Shown: piece after piece, positions 1 through 8,345 of the stretch | Layout: each line of letters starts with the position of its first letter | Position numbering within the stretch: the stretch's first letter is position 1 | From: an uncultured Desulfovibrio sp. | GTDB lineage: Bacteria > Desulfobacterota > Desulfovibrionia > Desulfovibrionales > Desulfovibrionaceae | Length of the DNA: 13,167 bases | Direction of reading: 5' to 3' | Assembly (NCBI GenBank): GCA_945871415.1 | Contig: CAMBWG010000023.1 | Span: 1 to 13,167 of the forward strand | Program-made: the position numbers and the translations under genes | Notes under the pieces: generated by a model | The model's input: the letters and a program-made list of their open reading frames with translations, nothing else | Told to the model about the DNA's origin: nothing | Databases searched by the model: none

Positions 1-23
1 CCCTTTGCGCGCCAGCCAAAGGG
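1..23. repeat. Short inverted repeat downstream of the RND pump gene
   Basis: CCCTTTG (1-7) and CAAAGGG (17-23) form a perfect 7-bp inverted repeat with a 9-base loop, about 40 bp beyond the stop codon of the pump gene on the minus strand. It could be the stem of a terminator, but any T-tract for minus-strand transcription would fall left of base 1, so this cannot be judged. The remaining bases 24-61 are C-rich and show nothing else. Confidence 0.35.
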
Positions 24-61
24 CCTCCCCTCCCCCAACTTATCAAGCCACCTCTCCCCCA

Positions 62-3000
62 CTACTCGGACACAGTCTGATTGAAGCGCTTACCAAAGCG
101 TCGAGTAAGCCAGAGGGAGAAGGTTTCCATATAGGAATAATAGACAGGCGTGATGTAGAGGGTGATGATCTGGGAGAAGCACAAACCGCCGACCACGGCG
201 AGTCCGAGGGGCTGGCGGGCCTGCGCGCCCGCGCCGATACCGACGGCAATGGGCAGTGCGCCCATAAGCGCGGCGAGGGTTGTCATCATAATGGGACGGA
301 AACGTACGCGACAGCCCTCGGTAATGGCGTCGAGAGGCGAAAGAGAGGGATCGCGCCGCTGGGCCTCAAGGGCGAAGTCGAGCATCATGATGGCGTTTTT
401 CTTGACGATGCCGAGCAGCATGATAACGCCGACAAAACCGTAAAGATCCAGAGGCTTGTTAAAGAGCCAGAGCGTGGCCAGCGCACCGAAACCGGCGGAC
501 GGCAGACCGGAAAGAATGGTCAGAGGGTGAATAAAACTTTCATAGAGAATGCCCAGCACCAGATAAATGACGACAATGGCCAAAAGGAGCAGCCAGCCCA
601 TGCCGGAGAGGGAGTCCTGGAAGGCCTGCGCGGTGCCTTGCGAAACGGCGGACACCGACGGCGGCAGGAGGGGAGCCGCGGTTCGTTCCACAGCGCCCAC
701 GCCTTCGCTGAGGGCGACACCGGGCCGCAGGTTATAGGAGATGGTAACGGACGGGAACTGCCCGGAATGGTTGACGGCAATGGGCCCGACACCGTGCTTC
801 ATGGTTGCAATGGCGGACAGCGGTACGAGATCGCCGGAGGTCGAACGAACATAGAGACGGGAAAGCGCGGAGGCATCCCGCTGGAAGTCCTCTTCCAGTT
901 CCACAAAGACAGTATAGTCGTTGTTGGGCGCGTAGATGGTGGAGACATTGCGCGATCCGTAGGCTGATTGCAGAGCAAGCTCAATCTGCCCGGCGCTGAT
1001 GCCGAGAGCCGACGCGCGGTCTCTGTCGATGTTGACGCGCATTTCCGGATTTGTGAGCTGAAGATCGCTGTTCACGTCCTGGAGCTGCGGCAAACGACGC
1101 AGGGCTTCTTCCACCACCTGGGCGCTGGCATAGAGCTCCTCCGTATTGGAGCCGGAAAGAGTGAACTGATACAGCGCCTTGGAGGAACGACCTCCGATAT
1201 TGATGGCCGGCGGGACACGCAGAAAGACACGCAGGGAAGGAAGCGTATTGAGCTTGGCGCGCAGACGCTGGGCCACCTCCTCAACGGGCGGACGTTCGCC
1301 ATGCGGCTTGAGACGGAACAGCATCATGCCGTTGTTCATACTCTGACTGCTGCCCACGATGCCGACTGTCGAGTTATAGCTGCTCAGATCGGGATCGTCA
1401 CGCAGAAGCGCGTCCAGCCCCTTTTGCGCCGTGACCATGCCGTCGAAGGAAACTCCCTGCTCGGCTTCCGTACTGCCGACAATAAAGCCTTCGTCTTCAG
1501 AGGGCAGAAAGCCCTTGGGCACAACGGCGCCGAGCCAGCCGGTGGCAAAAAGCAGGAGAATGGAAAGCAGCAGCGTCAGAAAACGATGGCGCAGGACCAC
1601 GGCCAGCGAGGCGTCGTAGGCATCCGCCAGCCTGTCGAAAGCGCGTTCCATGACGCCGTAGAAACCTTCATAGCCGACGCGATGCTGTCCCTGCGGCTTG
1701 AGGAAGTAGGCACACAGCATGGGCGTCAGCGAGAGGGACACCACACCGGAGAACAGAATGGCGGTAATGATGACCACGGCGAATTCGTAGAATAATCGCC
1801 CCACGACGCCGCCCATGAAGAGTACGGGAATAAAGACGGCGGCCAGAGAAATGGTCATGGACAGAATGGTGAAACCGATTTCCTCTGAACCGTCATAAGC
1901 AGCCTGAATGGGATTTTTCCCCATTTCCTGATGGCGGACGATATTTTCCAGCATGACGATGGCGTCGTCCACCACAAAGCCCACAGCCAGTGTCAGGGCC
2001 ATGAGCGAGAGGTTGTCCAGACTGAAATCCATGACGTACATGACCGCGAAGGTGGAAATCACGGACATGGGCAGGGCCAGTCCGGGAATGACCGTGGCGG
2101 GCAGGTTACGCAGGAAAAGGAAGATGACGAGGACCACAAGGCCCACGGTCAGAATCAGGGTAAACTTGACGTCGGCCACGGATTCCCGAATGGACTCCGA
2201 GCGGTCATAGAAAATCTTGACGGAAACCGACGGCGGCAGCTGACGTTCCAGCTCCGGCAACAGGGCCTTGATGGCGTCCACGACCTTGACGGTATTGGTG
2301 CCGGGCTGGCGCTCCACGGCCAGCGTCATGCCCGGAGCGCCGTCGTCGCCCCAGGAAATCTGCTCGTTCTGCTCCACGTCGTCGATGACCTGCCCGATAT
2401 CGCGCAGACGCACGGGAGCGCCGTCACGATAGGCGACAATAACCTCGCGGAAGGCCCGGGCGTTTTCGAGCTGCCCGGAGGCCTTAATGGCGCTGGAACG
2501 GCGCACCCCGTCCAGCGAACCGGTGGGGAGCTTGCTGTTGGCCCCGGAAACGGCGTCGGCCACTTCGTCAATGCCGAGCCCGCGGGAGGCCAGCGCATCC
2601 GGGTCAAGCTGCACGCGGACCGCATACTTCTTCTGACCGTAAATAACCACCTGCGCCACGCCCTGCACCATGGAAAGCCGCTGGCCGATGAGGGTGTCCG
2701 CGTATTCGTTCAGCTCGTACAGAGGCAGGGTCGGAGAGGAAACCCGCAGGTAGAGAATAGGCGAGTCCGCGGGGTTGACCTTGCGGAAGCTGGGCTGCGA
2801 AGTCATGTTGTCGGGCAAACGACGCTGCGCCACGCTGATGGCCGACTGCACGTCCAGCGCCGCGCCGTCAATGTCGCGATCCAGCGCAAACTGGATGGTG
2901 ATGCGGGTACGCCCGCGCGAATTGACGGATGAAATGGAGTCGATGCCCGAAATGGTGAAAAATTCCTTTTCCAGCGGGGTTGCCACCGAAGCCGCCATAG

Positions 3001-3172
3001 TTTCCGGATCGGCCCCGTCCAGAGTGGCCGTCACCTGAATGGTGGGAAAGTCCACGTTGGGGAGCTGATTGACCGGCAGATTAACATAGCCGGCCGCACC
3101 GAAAAAGAGCATGCCCAGCATGATCAGGACAGTAGCGACAGGACGCCGGATAAAAATGGCGGCGATATTCAT
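62..3172 (-). CDS. RND efflux pump inner-membrane permease, HAE-1 family (MdtB/MdtC-like)
   Basis: Proton-driven inner-membrane exporter of the resistance-nodulation-division family; the trimer normally works with a periplasmic fusion protein and an outer-membrane channel to expel hydrophobic or amphiphilic compounds. The 1036-aa length is normal for the family. The N-terminus (IFIRRPVATVLIM) is the first membrane helix, followed by a large periplasmic porter loop (~30-335), a bundle of membrane helices (~336-480), a second porter loop (~550-855) and a final helix bundle. Visible proton-relay residues are the Asp pair D402-D403 in GFVVDDAIVMLEN, a lysine in GIVKKNAIMMLD (~924) and an arginine in VRFRPIMMTT (~959). 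Early residues resemble MdtB/MdtC more than AcrB (VDFPTIQVTA, ETMAASVATPLE). The ATG at 3172 follows a GGGGG stretch 22 bp after the cbiB stop, so it is probably the last visible gene of the trmL-cbiB operon. The family call is firm; the substrate is unknown. No fusion protein gene lies in the window. Confidence 0.93.
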   Translation of the reverse strand: MNIAAIFIRRPVATVLIMLGMLFFGAAGYVNLPVNQLPNVDFPTIQVTATLDGADPETMAASVATPLEKEFFTISGIDSISSVNSRGRTRITIQFALDRDIDGAALDVQSAISVAQRRLPDNMTSQPSFRKVNPADSPILYLRVSSPTLPLYELNEYADTLIGQRLSMVQGVAQVVIYGQKKYAVRVQLDPDALASRGLGIDEVADAVSGANSKLPTGSLDGVRRSSAIKASGQLENARAFREVIVAYRDGAPVRLRDIGQVIDDVEQNEQISWGDDGAPGMTLAVERQPGTNTVKVVDAIKALLPELERQLPPSVSVKIFYDRSESIRESVADVKFTLILTVGLVVLVIFLFLRNLPATVIPGLALPMSVISTFAVMYVMDFSLDNLSLMALTLAVGFVVDDAIVMLENIVRHQEMGKNPIQAAYDGSEEIGFTILSMTISLAAVFIPVLFMGGVVGRLFYEFAVVIITAILFSGVVSLSLTPMLCAYFLKPQGQHRVGYEGFYGVMERAFDRLADAYDASLAVVLRHRFLTLLLSILLLFATGWLGAVVPKGFLPSEDEGFIVGSTEAEQGVSFDGMVTAQKGLDALLRDDPDLSSYNSTVGIVGSSQSMNNGMMLFRLKPHGERPPVEEVAQRLRAKLNTLPSLRVFLRVPPAINIGGRSSKALYQFTLSGSNTEELYASAQVVEEALRRLPQLQDVNSDLQLTNPEMRVNIDRDRASALGISAGQIELALQSAYGSRNVSTIYAPNNDYTVFVELEEDFQRDASALSRLYVRSTSGDLVPLSAIATMKHGVGPIAVNHSGQFPSVTISYNLRPGVALSEGVGAVERTAAPLLPPSVSAVSQGTAQAFQDSLSGMGWLLLLAIVVIYLVLGILYESFIHPLTILSGLPSAGFGALATLWLFNKPLDLYGFVGVIMLLGIVKKNAIMMLDFALEAQRRDPSLSPLDAITEGCRVRFRPIMMTTLAALMGALPIAVGIGAGAQARQPLGLAVVGGLCFSQIITLYITPVYYSYMETFSLWLTRRFGKRFNQTVSE

Positions 3173-3194
3173 GAGGCCCCCGTAATACTTATAA

Positions 3195-4307
3195 TTAGAA
3201 AGGAAAAAGAAAGATGGAAGAAGACGGAAAGAACAGCCCGCGCGCCAGCAGCGCGGCGGCCCAGAGGATCAGGCCGCCGGTCAGCATGCCGCGCAGCAGC
3301 AGACGATTGAGAACGGTCAGACGCTCCTCATCCCAGGGGGCGGCTTCGTCTTCGGGCGGCCCCAGCCATTCCTTGTGCACAAGCTCGCCAAAATAGACGG
3401 AAGGCCCGCCCTGCCGCGCCCGGCAGAGCCAGGCGCAGGCCGCCATACTCCAGCCGGAATTGGGACTGGGCATGCCTGCGGCATCGCGGCGAATACGGGT
3501 CAGACCGGGCCAGCGACCGTCCCAGGGGCGCAACGTCGCGGCCCAGAAGGGCAGGAGACGCGCCGCCGCGCGGGCGCACAGATCCGTCAGATACAGCAGC
3601 ACGGCTCCCAGACGGGCGGGCAGAAAGGCCAGCAGATCATCCCCGCGGGCTCCGGCCCAGCCGAGCCAGCGCCAGCGGGGCGTCTTATACCCCCACATGG
3701 AATCCGTCGTACTGACAGCCTTGTAGCACCAGAGCGCCACAGGCCCGCCCACAAGCAGCCAGAACAGGGGCGCGATACCGGCATCCGTGAAATTTTCGGA
3801 CAGCGTATCGGCCAGAGTTTTACGCATCAGCGGCCGCTCCATGACGGAAGTGTCACGGCTGACGAGCCAGGAAAGCGCCTCGCGCGCAGCGGGCAGAGGA
3901 AATTTTTCCACACGAAAACGCACGGTCGCGCCGGTACGCACCAGACTCCCCAGAGCCAGCCCGGCCCACGCCCAGTAGAGCGTCAGAAAGAAAAGCGGAA
4001 AGTCGCCTGGAAGGAGCGCGGCAGCGGCCAGAGAGAACCGCACGACAAGGCCCGTGACAAGTACAAGCAGCAGCACGGCCAGCATTCCCGCCACACGCAG
4101 CGCCGTCTGCGGCGGCAGCAAAGGCATACGGGAGGCCAGACGGCGCGCCGGGGCTTCCAGACGCCGCAGCAGGCCGCCCACCCAACAGACAGGATGTCGC
4201 CACGGGAGTTCCGGATCCCCCATCAGAGCATCCATTATGAGCGCGGTCGGGACAAGCCACCAGCATTCCCAGACGCTGAAAGGAAAAAGCGTCGTCCACG
4301 CCATCAT
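3195..4307 (-). CDS. cbiB: Adenosylcobinamide-phosphate synthase (CbiB/CobD), cobalamin biosynthesis
   Basis: Membrane enzyme of cobalamin (B12) synthesis that joins adenosylcobyric acid to an aminopropanol (phosphate) side chain to give adenosylcobinamide (phosphate). The 370-aa protein has the family landmarks in order: MDALMGDP (~25-32) with HPVCWVG just after, a hydrophobic stretch (~70-120), RDTS (~151-154), LSENFTDAGIAPLFW (~169-183), YKAVSTTDSMWGY (~195-207) and MPSPNSGWSMAA followed by GGPSVYFGEL (~279-309). The ATG at 4307 is preferred because its A lies one base before the trmL stop (ATGA overlap), implying translational coupling; the next codon is also ATG. A reading that starts at 4367 would run 60 bp inside trmL and adds residues with no family likeness. 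It is about 50 residues longer than typical CbiB, partly from a polar insert (~311-325, EWLGPPEDEAAPW) and a hydrophobic C-terminal end (FFPSSSIFLFPF). No other cob/cbi genes are in view. Confidence 0.93.
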   Translation of the reverse strand: MMAWTTLFPFSVWECWWLVPTALIMDALMGDPELPWRHPVCWVGGLLRRLEAPARRLASRMPLLPPQTALRVAGMLAVLLLVLVTGLVVRFSLAAAALLPGDFPLFFLTLYWAWAGLALGSLVRTGATVRFRVEKFPLPAAREALSWLVSRDTSVMERPLMRKTLADTLSENFTDAGIAPLFWLLVGGPVALWCYKAVSTTDSMWGYKTPRWRWLGWAGARGDDLLAFLPARLGAVLLYLTDLCARAAARLLPFWAATLRPWDGRWPGLTRIRRDAAGMPSPNSGWSMAACAWLCRARQGGPSVYFGELVHKEWLGPPEDEAAPWDEERLTVLNRLLLRGMLTGGLILWAAALLARGLFFPSSSIFLFPF

Positions 4308-4816
4308 GAGGCATCCCCCGGAGAGGTGGCGGGAAGCTGCCATTCCGGCCCGTCCAGGATGCCGCAATGCGCCAGCGCGGCGTACAGCACAATTCCCGCC
4401 GAGGTGGAAAGATTAAGGCAGCGCCCCCGCCCTGCCAGCATGGGAATACGTACCCGCCACGGCGACAATGCCAGAACGTCTTCCGGCAGCCCGCGCGTTT
4501 CCGGGCCAAAGACAAGACAATCATCCTCGGCAAAGGGGAAGCGATGCAGGGGCTGCCCGCCCTTGGCGGAGGTCATGACGCAGCGCGGCGGGCGTCCGTT
4601 GCGGGAGGCGGCAGCGTCAAACCAGGCCTGCATATGCGGCCAGACGGCAAGCTCCACCTGCGGCCAGTAGTCGAGTCCGGCCCGCCTGAGGTAACGATCT
4701 TCCAGCTTGAAGCCGAGAGGCTCGATAAGATTCAGACGCACGCCCGTCATGGCGCACAGGCGCGCGATATTTCCCGTATTAGGGGGGATCTCAGGTTGAT
4801 ACAGGAGTATTTCCAT
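4304..4816 (-). CDS. trmL: tRNA (cytidine(34)-2'-O)-methyltransferase, SPOUT family
   Basis: Methylates the ribose 2'-OH of the wobble base C34/cmnm5U34 in tRNA-Leu isoacceptors, using SAM bound in a SPOUT trefoil knot. The 170-aa product is close to the ~157 aa of E. coli TrmL. Motifs: QPEIPPNTGNIARLC (7-21, motif 1), LVFGPETRGLP (101-111, motif 2) and IPM followed by CLNLSTSAGIVLYAAL (124-148, motif 3, the knot). The start at 4816 gives the classic MEILLYQPEIPPNTGN N-terminus and has GGGGA 7 bases upstream; the frame runs open much further right, but that is only antisense to fliD. First gene of the minus-strand operon; its stop overlaps the cbiB start. It is transcribed away from fliD, so the 225-bp spacer must hold its promoter, which I cannot place with confidence. 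Confidence 0.95.
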   Translation of the reverse strand: MEILLYQPEIPPNTGNIARLCAMTGVRLNLIEPLGFKLEDRYLRRAGLDYWPQVELAVWPHMQAWFDAAASRNGRPPRCVMTSAKGGQPLHRFPFAEDDCLVFGPETRGLPEDVLALSPWRVRIPMLAGRGRCLNLSTSAGIVLYAALAHCGILDGPEWQLPATSPGDAS

Positions 4817-4947
4817 AATTTTTTCCCCGGGTTGCAGCGGCAGAAACCGTCCGGGCGCTAAAGTTTCTTCTGGTGTAACCGTTAAGAGAGACATGGTAAA
4901 GCGGTCCGCCGTGTCCCCTGTCGTATCGGCAGGGCGGAAATTTTTTC

Positions 4948-4964
4948 TTGGTATATTTTTTGCA
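4948..4964 (+). promoter_or_regulatory. Candidate sigma-54 (-24/-12) promoter of fliD
   Basis: TTGG (4948-4951) is followed, after exactly ten bases from its GG, by the GC of TTTGCA (4959-4964). GG-N10-GC with TTGCA at the -12 side is the diagnostic spacing of RpoN promoters. The predicted start is near 4975, giving a leader of ~67 nt that ends in the fliD ribosome site (GGAG 5030-5033, 8 bases from the ATG). RpoN control of fliD is known in several polarly flagellated bacteria; for this organism it is an inference. The CAC part of the -24 consensus (TGGCAC) is not conserved. Confidence 0.55.
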
Positions 4965-4983
4965 GTTACCAGAAAAAACTGCA
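4961..4983. promoter_or_regulatory. Operator-like dyad overlapping the fliD promoter
   Basis: TGCAGTT (4961-4967) and AACTGCA (4977-4983) form a perfect 7-bp inverted repeat, 9 bases apart. It covers the -12 element and predicted start of the sigma-54 candidate, and it lies where a minus-strand promoter for trmL could also be. Position suggests a binding site that could affect either direction, but a chance dyad of this size is possible. Confidence 0.3.
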
Positions 4984-5041
4984 CACGGCACGGGCGACCC
5001 TGATCCGGCCCGGCAACGACGCGCACCGAGGAGAAGACGGT

Positions 5042-8000
5042 ATGGCAACTAGTATTTCCGGCTCCATATATTTTTCCGGCCTGGACGGAACAGGCAACGA
5101 CTGGGCCCAGACGCTCGAGCAGCTGAAGCAGATCGAATCCATGAACCTCACCCGACTGGAGGCATGGAAGAGCGACTGGAATATCCGGTATCAGGGCTTT
5201 ACCAAGATTATCGAAGCGGTGACCACGGCCCGCACGGAACTGAGCAGCCTCAAGAACCGCAACAGTTTCGTGTCCAAGATGGTTTCCAGCTCCAAGGAAG
5301 AGTTCGTCACCGGCACGGCCACGGCCGACGCCATTGACGCTCAGCACAAGATCAACGTCAAGCAGGTGGCCAACAACGCCGTCTGGGCCAACACCGGCCA
5401 TTTGTTCAAGAACAAGACCGATATCATCAACACCACCGACAAGGATATCGAGTTCAAGTACAACTACGCCGGCAAGGATTACAGCATAACCGTACCGCCG
5501 AACACCACGCTGGACTCGTTCATCAATCTGGTGAACAACAACAAGGAAAATCCCGGCATCAAGGCCAGCCTGATCCAGACCAGCGGCGGTTACTACTTCC
5601 AGATTGCGGGCAAGGATACGGGCGAAGCCAACAGCCTCACCATTGAAAGCTGCGAGCTGCTGGGCTTTGACGATTCCGGCATCAAGTCCATCTGGGAAAG
5701 CAACGACGGCATCAAGGGCGACGCAACCTTTACCGATCCGTCCAGCATCGCCTATGACTTCGTGCTGCGCGACGGCAAGACCGTCACCATCACCATGGAC
5801 GGGGACAGCACGCTGCAGGAATTCGCAGATCAGGTCAACGCCCGCATCGGCAAGGGCACGGCGGAAATCGACCCGACGACCGGCGACCTCAAGTTCAAGA
5901 ACGTACAGGCCGTCATCCGGCGCGATGCTGAAAATACCGACAAGGATAATCAGTATCAGGCCGAATATGTGCGCGTCGAGGCGGGCGACTATAATGAGAT
6001 CAATGAAGGCTACCTGATCGGCAAGGACGACAAGTCCACCGTCACCTTCACAATCAAGATGAAGGACGGTTCCACGCGCACCATCACCATGAGCGGGGGC
6101 GACAAGAAGAAGGACTTCATCACCAAGATTGCCGCCGCCACGGGCAACGCCGCCAACATGGTTCTGGACGAGGACGGCAAGTACTATCTGAAGCTCAACG
6201 GCGTGAAGGAAATTACTTCCTCTGTGGACGGCGGCGGCTCTCTGCCGGGCGTCACCTTTACTCACGAGGATGAAAAGCTGCCCAAGGACGATCTCTATAG
6301 CCAGCTGACGACCAAGGGTGAAAATTACAAGCTGACCATGTCCTTTAACAAGGACAAGCTGGACAAGGCCATTTCCGACTCCGATCCCGATCTGCAGAAG
6401 GAATACATGATCGTCATGGAAGACGGGACGGCCAAGACCTTCACCCTGAGCGGCAACGCCACCTACCGGGATCTGCTGGAGAAGCTGAAGACATACCCGG
6501 ACTTTGCCGAGGATCCCAGCGATCCCAACAAGCTGATCGGCACCGGCGTGATGAGCGTGACCCTCATCGCGGGCGCGGACCCCGGTACGGGCTACACCAA
6601 GGAACTGACCTGCGAGAACACAATTGCTTTCGGGACCATGACCAACGCCACGCCTCCCAGCGACGGCAGCGGGACGCACTATGATCAGGCCGCTCTGGAA
6701 ACGCCGCCGGATCTGGAATATACCTACAAGGGCAACGACGGTACGGAAGAAACGTTCACGCTTGCCAGCGGTTCCAGCATCACGGACGTTATCAAGGAGC
6801 TGAAGAACAAGGGCGTGAATGCGGAAGTAGTTTACAAGGACTCCAATGGCGATGAGCAGACTATTTCAATCGCCGATATCGCCAGCGGCACGAAGACTCT
6901 TGATCCTGATACCGAATACACGCTCCGCATTCATGACGGCGTGCTGTCCGGCCCCGGTGTGAGCGGTCAGGTCGTCCAGTCCGACAACTGGAGCATCCAG
7001 AAGGCCTGCAACGCCATTTACAACGTGGACAACTGGCCTATGGACCTGGAGTCCGACAGCAACACGATCACCGGCGTCATCGAGGGCGTGACCTTCAACC
7101 TGCATGACGTGGGCGAAGCCCGTCTGACCATTGCCACGGACGCCAATTCCGTGCAGGAAAGCATCCAGACCTTCATCGACACGGTCAACAACGTGCTGGC
7201 GACGGTCATTGCCTTTACCAAGTTTGACGAAAACGCCGAAACCACGACCAACGACCCGGATCATAAGACGGACAGCAATTACAGCATGTCCCAGCTGACC
7301 AGCCAGAAGGGCGGCATCCTGCAGGGTAACTACGGCGTGCAGCTCTTTGACTCGCGCTTTACCTCCGTTCTGACCGGCGTGCCCGCCGGTTTCAAGAACA
7401 TGGAAGACAAGGACGATCCCCTGTCCGGCGACTGGGTGGCCAACCTGGCGAACCTCGGCATCAAGGTCTGCTCGGACGAAACCAGCGAAAATTACGGTCT
7501 GCTCATGATCGGCGCGCCTTCGGCCATCAGCGGCATGACCACCATGGACCAGGAGAACTACACGGAGATGCTCTCCGAGCATCTGGATTCCGTCATTGAC
7601 TTCTTCTGCGGGCCGTCCACGCCGGGCACAAGCGACACCTCCAATTTCCGCTATGCCAGCAGTCTTGACGGCATCACCAAGGCCGGCACCTATGATGTTA
7701 CCTATACCGTCGATAATGACGGCAACATCACCGACGTGTACATCGGCGGCGAACGGGCGACCAACGACTCCACCATGGGCAGCAACTACTTCTCCGTTGC
7801 TTCCGGCGATGCCAAGGGTACGGCTATTTATATCGACAATCTGGAACCCGGCACCCATACCGGCACCCTGCGCATCAAGACCGGCCTGATCGACACCGTC
7901 GATCAGTTCATGAAGGCCGAACTGACCTACGTGGATACCGGCGACAGCATCAACGACGACTCCATCGCCCTCAAGGCCCAGAACGGCGGCTTGATGATCC

Positions 8001-8191
8001 TTCAGGCCAACTACCTTGATATTATGGAGAGCATTGACGCCAAGATTGAACGGGAGCAGGATCGACTCGCGACATGGGAACAGCACCAGAAGGACAAGTT
8101 CGCCCGCCTGCAGACCCTGCTGTCCCAGTACTCCAATACGCAGGCGCAGCTGCAAAGCCAGCTGAGCCAGCTGAGCGGCAGCAGCAGCTAG
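5042..8191 (+). CDS. fliD: Flagellar hook-associated protein 2 (filament cap), long form with repeated flagellin-IN-like motifs
   Basis: FliD forms the cap at the filament tip under which exported flagellin folds. The N-terminal domain is typical: GSIYFSGLDGTGNDW then a coiled-coil-prone helix (LEQLKQIESMNLTRLEAWK, ~25-43) and a heptad-like region to ~80. The C-terminal FliD domain spans ~650-1049 (VQESIQTFIDTVNNVLA ~703-719, then DIMESIDAKIEREQDRLATW near the end) and closes with a Gln/Leu coiled-coil tail. The 1049-aa length is far above the common 400-700. The excess is a middle region (~135-615) with five diverged copies of a unit 'DGxxxTFTLxxxxTLxDFIxxLN' at about 139-199, 239-289, 336-391, 455-509 and 560-610, resembling the Pfam flagellin hook IN motif. 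The start is fixed by GGAG 8 bases upstream. Followed by fliS; preceded by a sigma-54-like promoter. Long open frames on the opposite strand are compositional shadows. Confidence 0.93.
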   Translation: MATSISGSIYFSGLDGTGNDWAQTLEQLKQIESMNLTRLEAWKSDWNIRYQGFTKIIEAVTTARTELSSLKNRNSFVSKMVSSSKEEFVTGTATADAIDAQHKINVKQVANNAVWANTGHLFKNKTDIINTTDKDIEFKYNYAGKDYSITVPPNTTLDSFINLVNNNKENPGIKASLIQTSGGYYFQIAGKDTGEANSLTIESCELLGFDDSGIKSIWESNDGIKGDATFTDPSSIAYDFVLRDGKTVTITMDGDSTLQEFADQVNARIGKGTAEIDPTTGDLKFKNVQAVIRRDAENTDKDNQYQAEYVRVEAGDYNEINEGYLIGKDDKSTVTFTIKMKDGSTRTITMSGGDKKKDFITKIAAATGNAANMVLDEDGKYYLKLNGVKEITSSVDGGGSLPGVTFTHEDEKLPKDDLYSQLTTKGENYKLTMSFNKDKLDKAISDSDPDLQKEYMIVMEDGTAKTFTLSGNATYRDLLEKLKTYPDFAEDPSDPNKLIGTGVMSVTLIAGADPGTGYTKELTCENTIAFGTMTNATPPSDGSGTHYDQAALETPPDLEYTYKGNDGTEETFTLASGSSITDVIKELKNKGVNAEVVYKDSNGDEQTISIADIASGTKTLDPDTEYTLRIHDGVLSGPGVSGQVVQSDNWSIQKACNAIYNVDNWPMDLESDSNTITGVIEGVTFNLHDVGEARLTIATDANSVQESIQTFIDTVNNVLATVIAFTKFDENAETTTNDPDHKTDSNYSMSQLTSQKGGILQGNYGVQLFDSRFTSVLTGVPAGFKNMEDKDDPLSGDWVANLANLGIKVCSDETSENYGLLMIGAPSAISGMTTMDQENYTEMLSEHLDSVIDFFCGPSTPGTSDTSNFRYASSLDGITKAGTYDVTYTVDNDGNITDVYIGGERATNDSTMGSNYFSVASGDAKGTAIYIDNLEPGTHTGTLRIKTGLIDTVDQFMKAELTYVDTGDSINDDSIALKAQNGGLMILQANYLDIMESIDAKIEREQDRLATWEQHQKDKFARLQTLLSQYSNTQAQLQSQLSQLSGSSS

Positions 8192-8345
8192 GACAAGGCC
8201 ATATCCGCCTCGGCGCATAGCATGAAGAAGCGCCGGGAAGCACGCCACACATCCGATCGTCCGCCGCCGTTCCGTACAGGTTCCGGCGGCGGACGCAACA
8301 GCGCCCAGCGCGCAAGACGGGCATACCGCCCAAGGACAGAACATT
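8192..8345 (+). promoter_or_regulatory. fliD-fliS spacer with two GC-rich inverted repeats
   Basis: Two inverted repeats lie in this 154-bp spacer. The first is CGGCGC (8211-8216) with GCGCCG (8230-8235). The second is stronger: CGTCCGCCGCCG (8258-8269) with CGGCGGCGGACG (8284-8295), a perfect 12-bp stem with a 14-base loop. Neither is followed by a T-tract, so they are not standard intrinsic terminators. They may protect or process mRNA between the cap and chaperone genes, so that the two are expressed at different levels. The fliS ribosome site (AAGGA, 8332-8336) comes after both. Confidence 0.5.

Larger units (their letters stand above)
4817..5041. promoter_or_regulatory. Divergent intergenic region between trmL and fliD
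   Basis: This 225-bp spacer separates genes transcribed in opposite directions, so it should carry both promoters. On the plus strand there is a sigma-54-type match and a dyad, listed separately. On the minus strand no clear -35/-10 pair stands out; the best is a weak TATACC at about 4951-4956 behind a T-run. No coding frame here looks real. Confidence 0.6.

Noticed and set aside
1931..2932. 333-aa plus-strand open frame opposite the RND gene
   Set aside because: His/Gly/Gln-rich shadow of a well-supported efflux gene; no ribosome site or family likeness.
3375..4670. 431-aa plus-strand open frame opposite cbiB and trmL
   Set aside because: Arg/Gln/Pro-rich and crosses two real genes on the other strand.
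4817..6679. Long minus-strand open frame extending trmL upstream across the start of fliD
   Set aside because: The trmL family N-terminus starts at 4816 with a ribosome site; the extension is antisense to fliD, Val/Gly/Leu-rich and matches no family.
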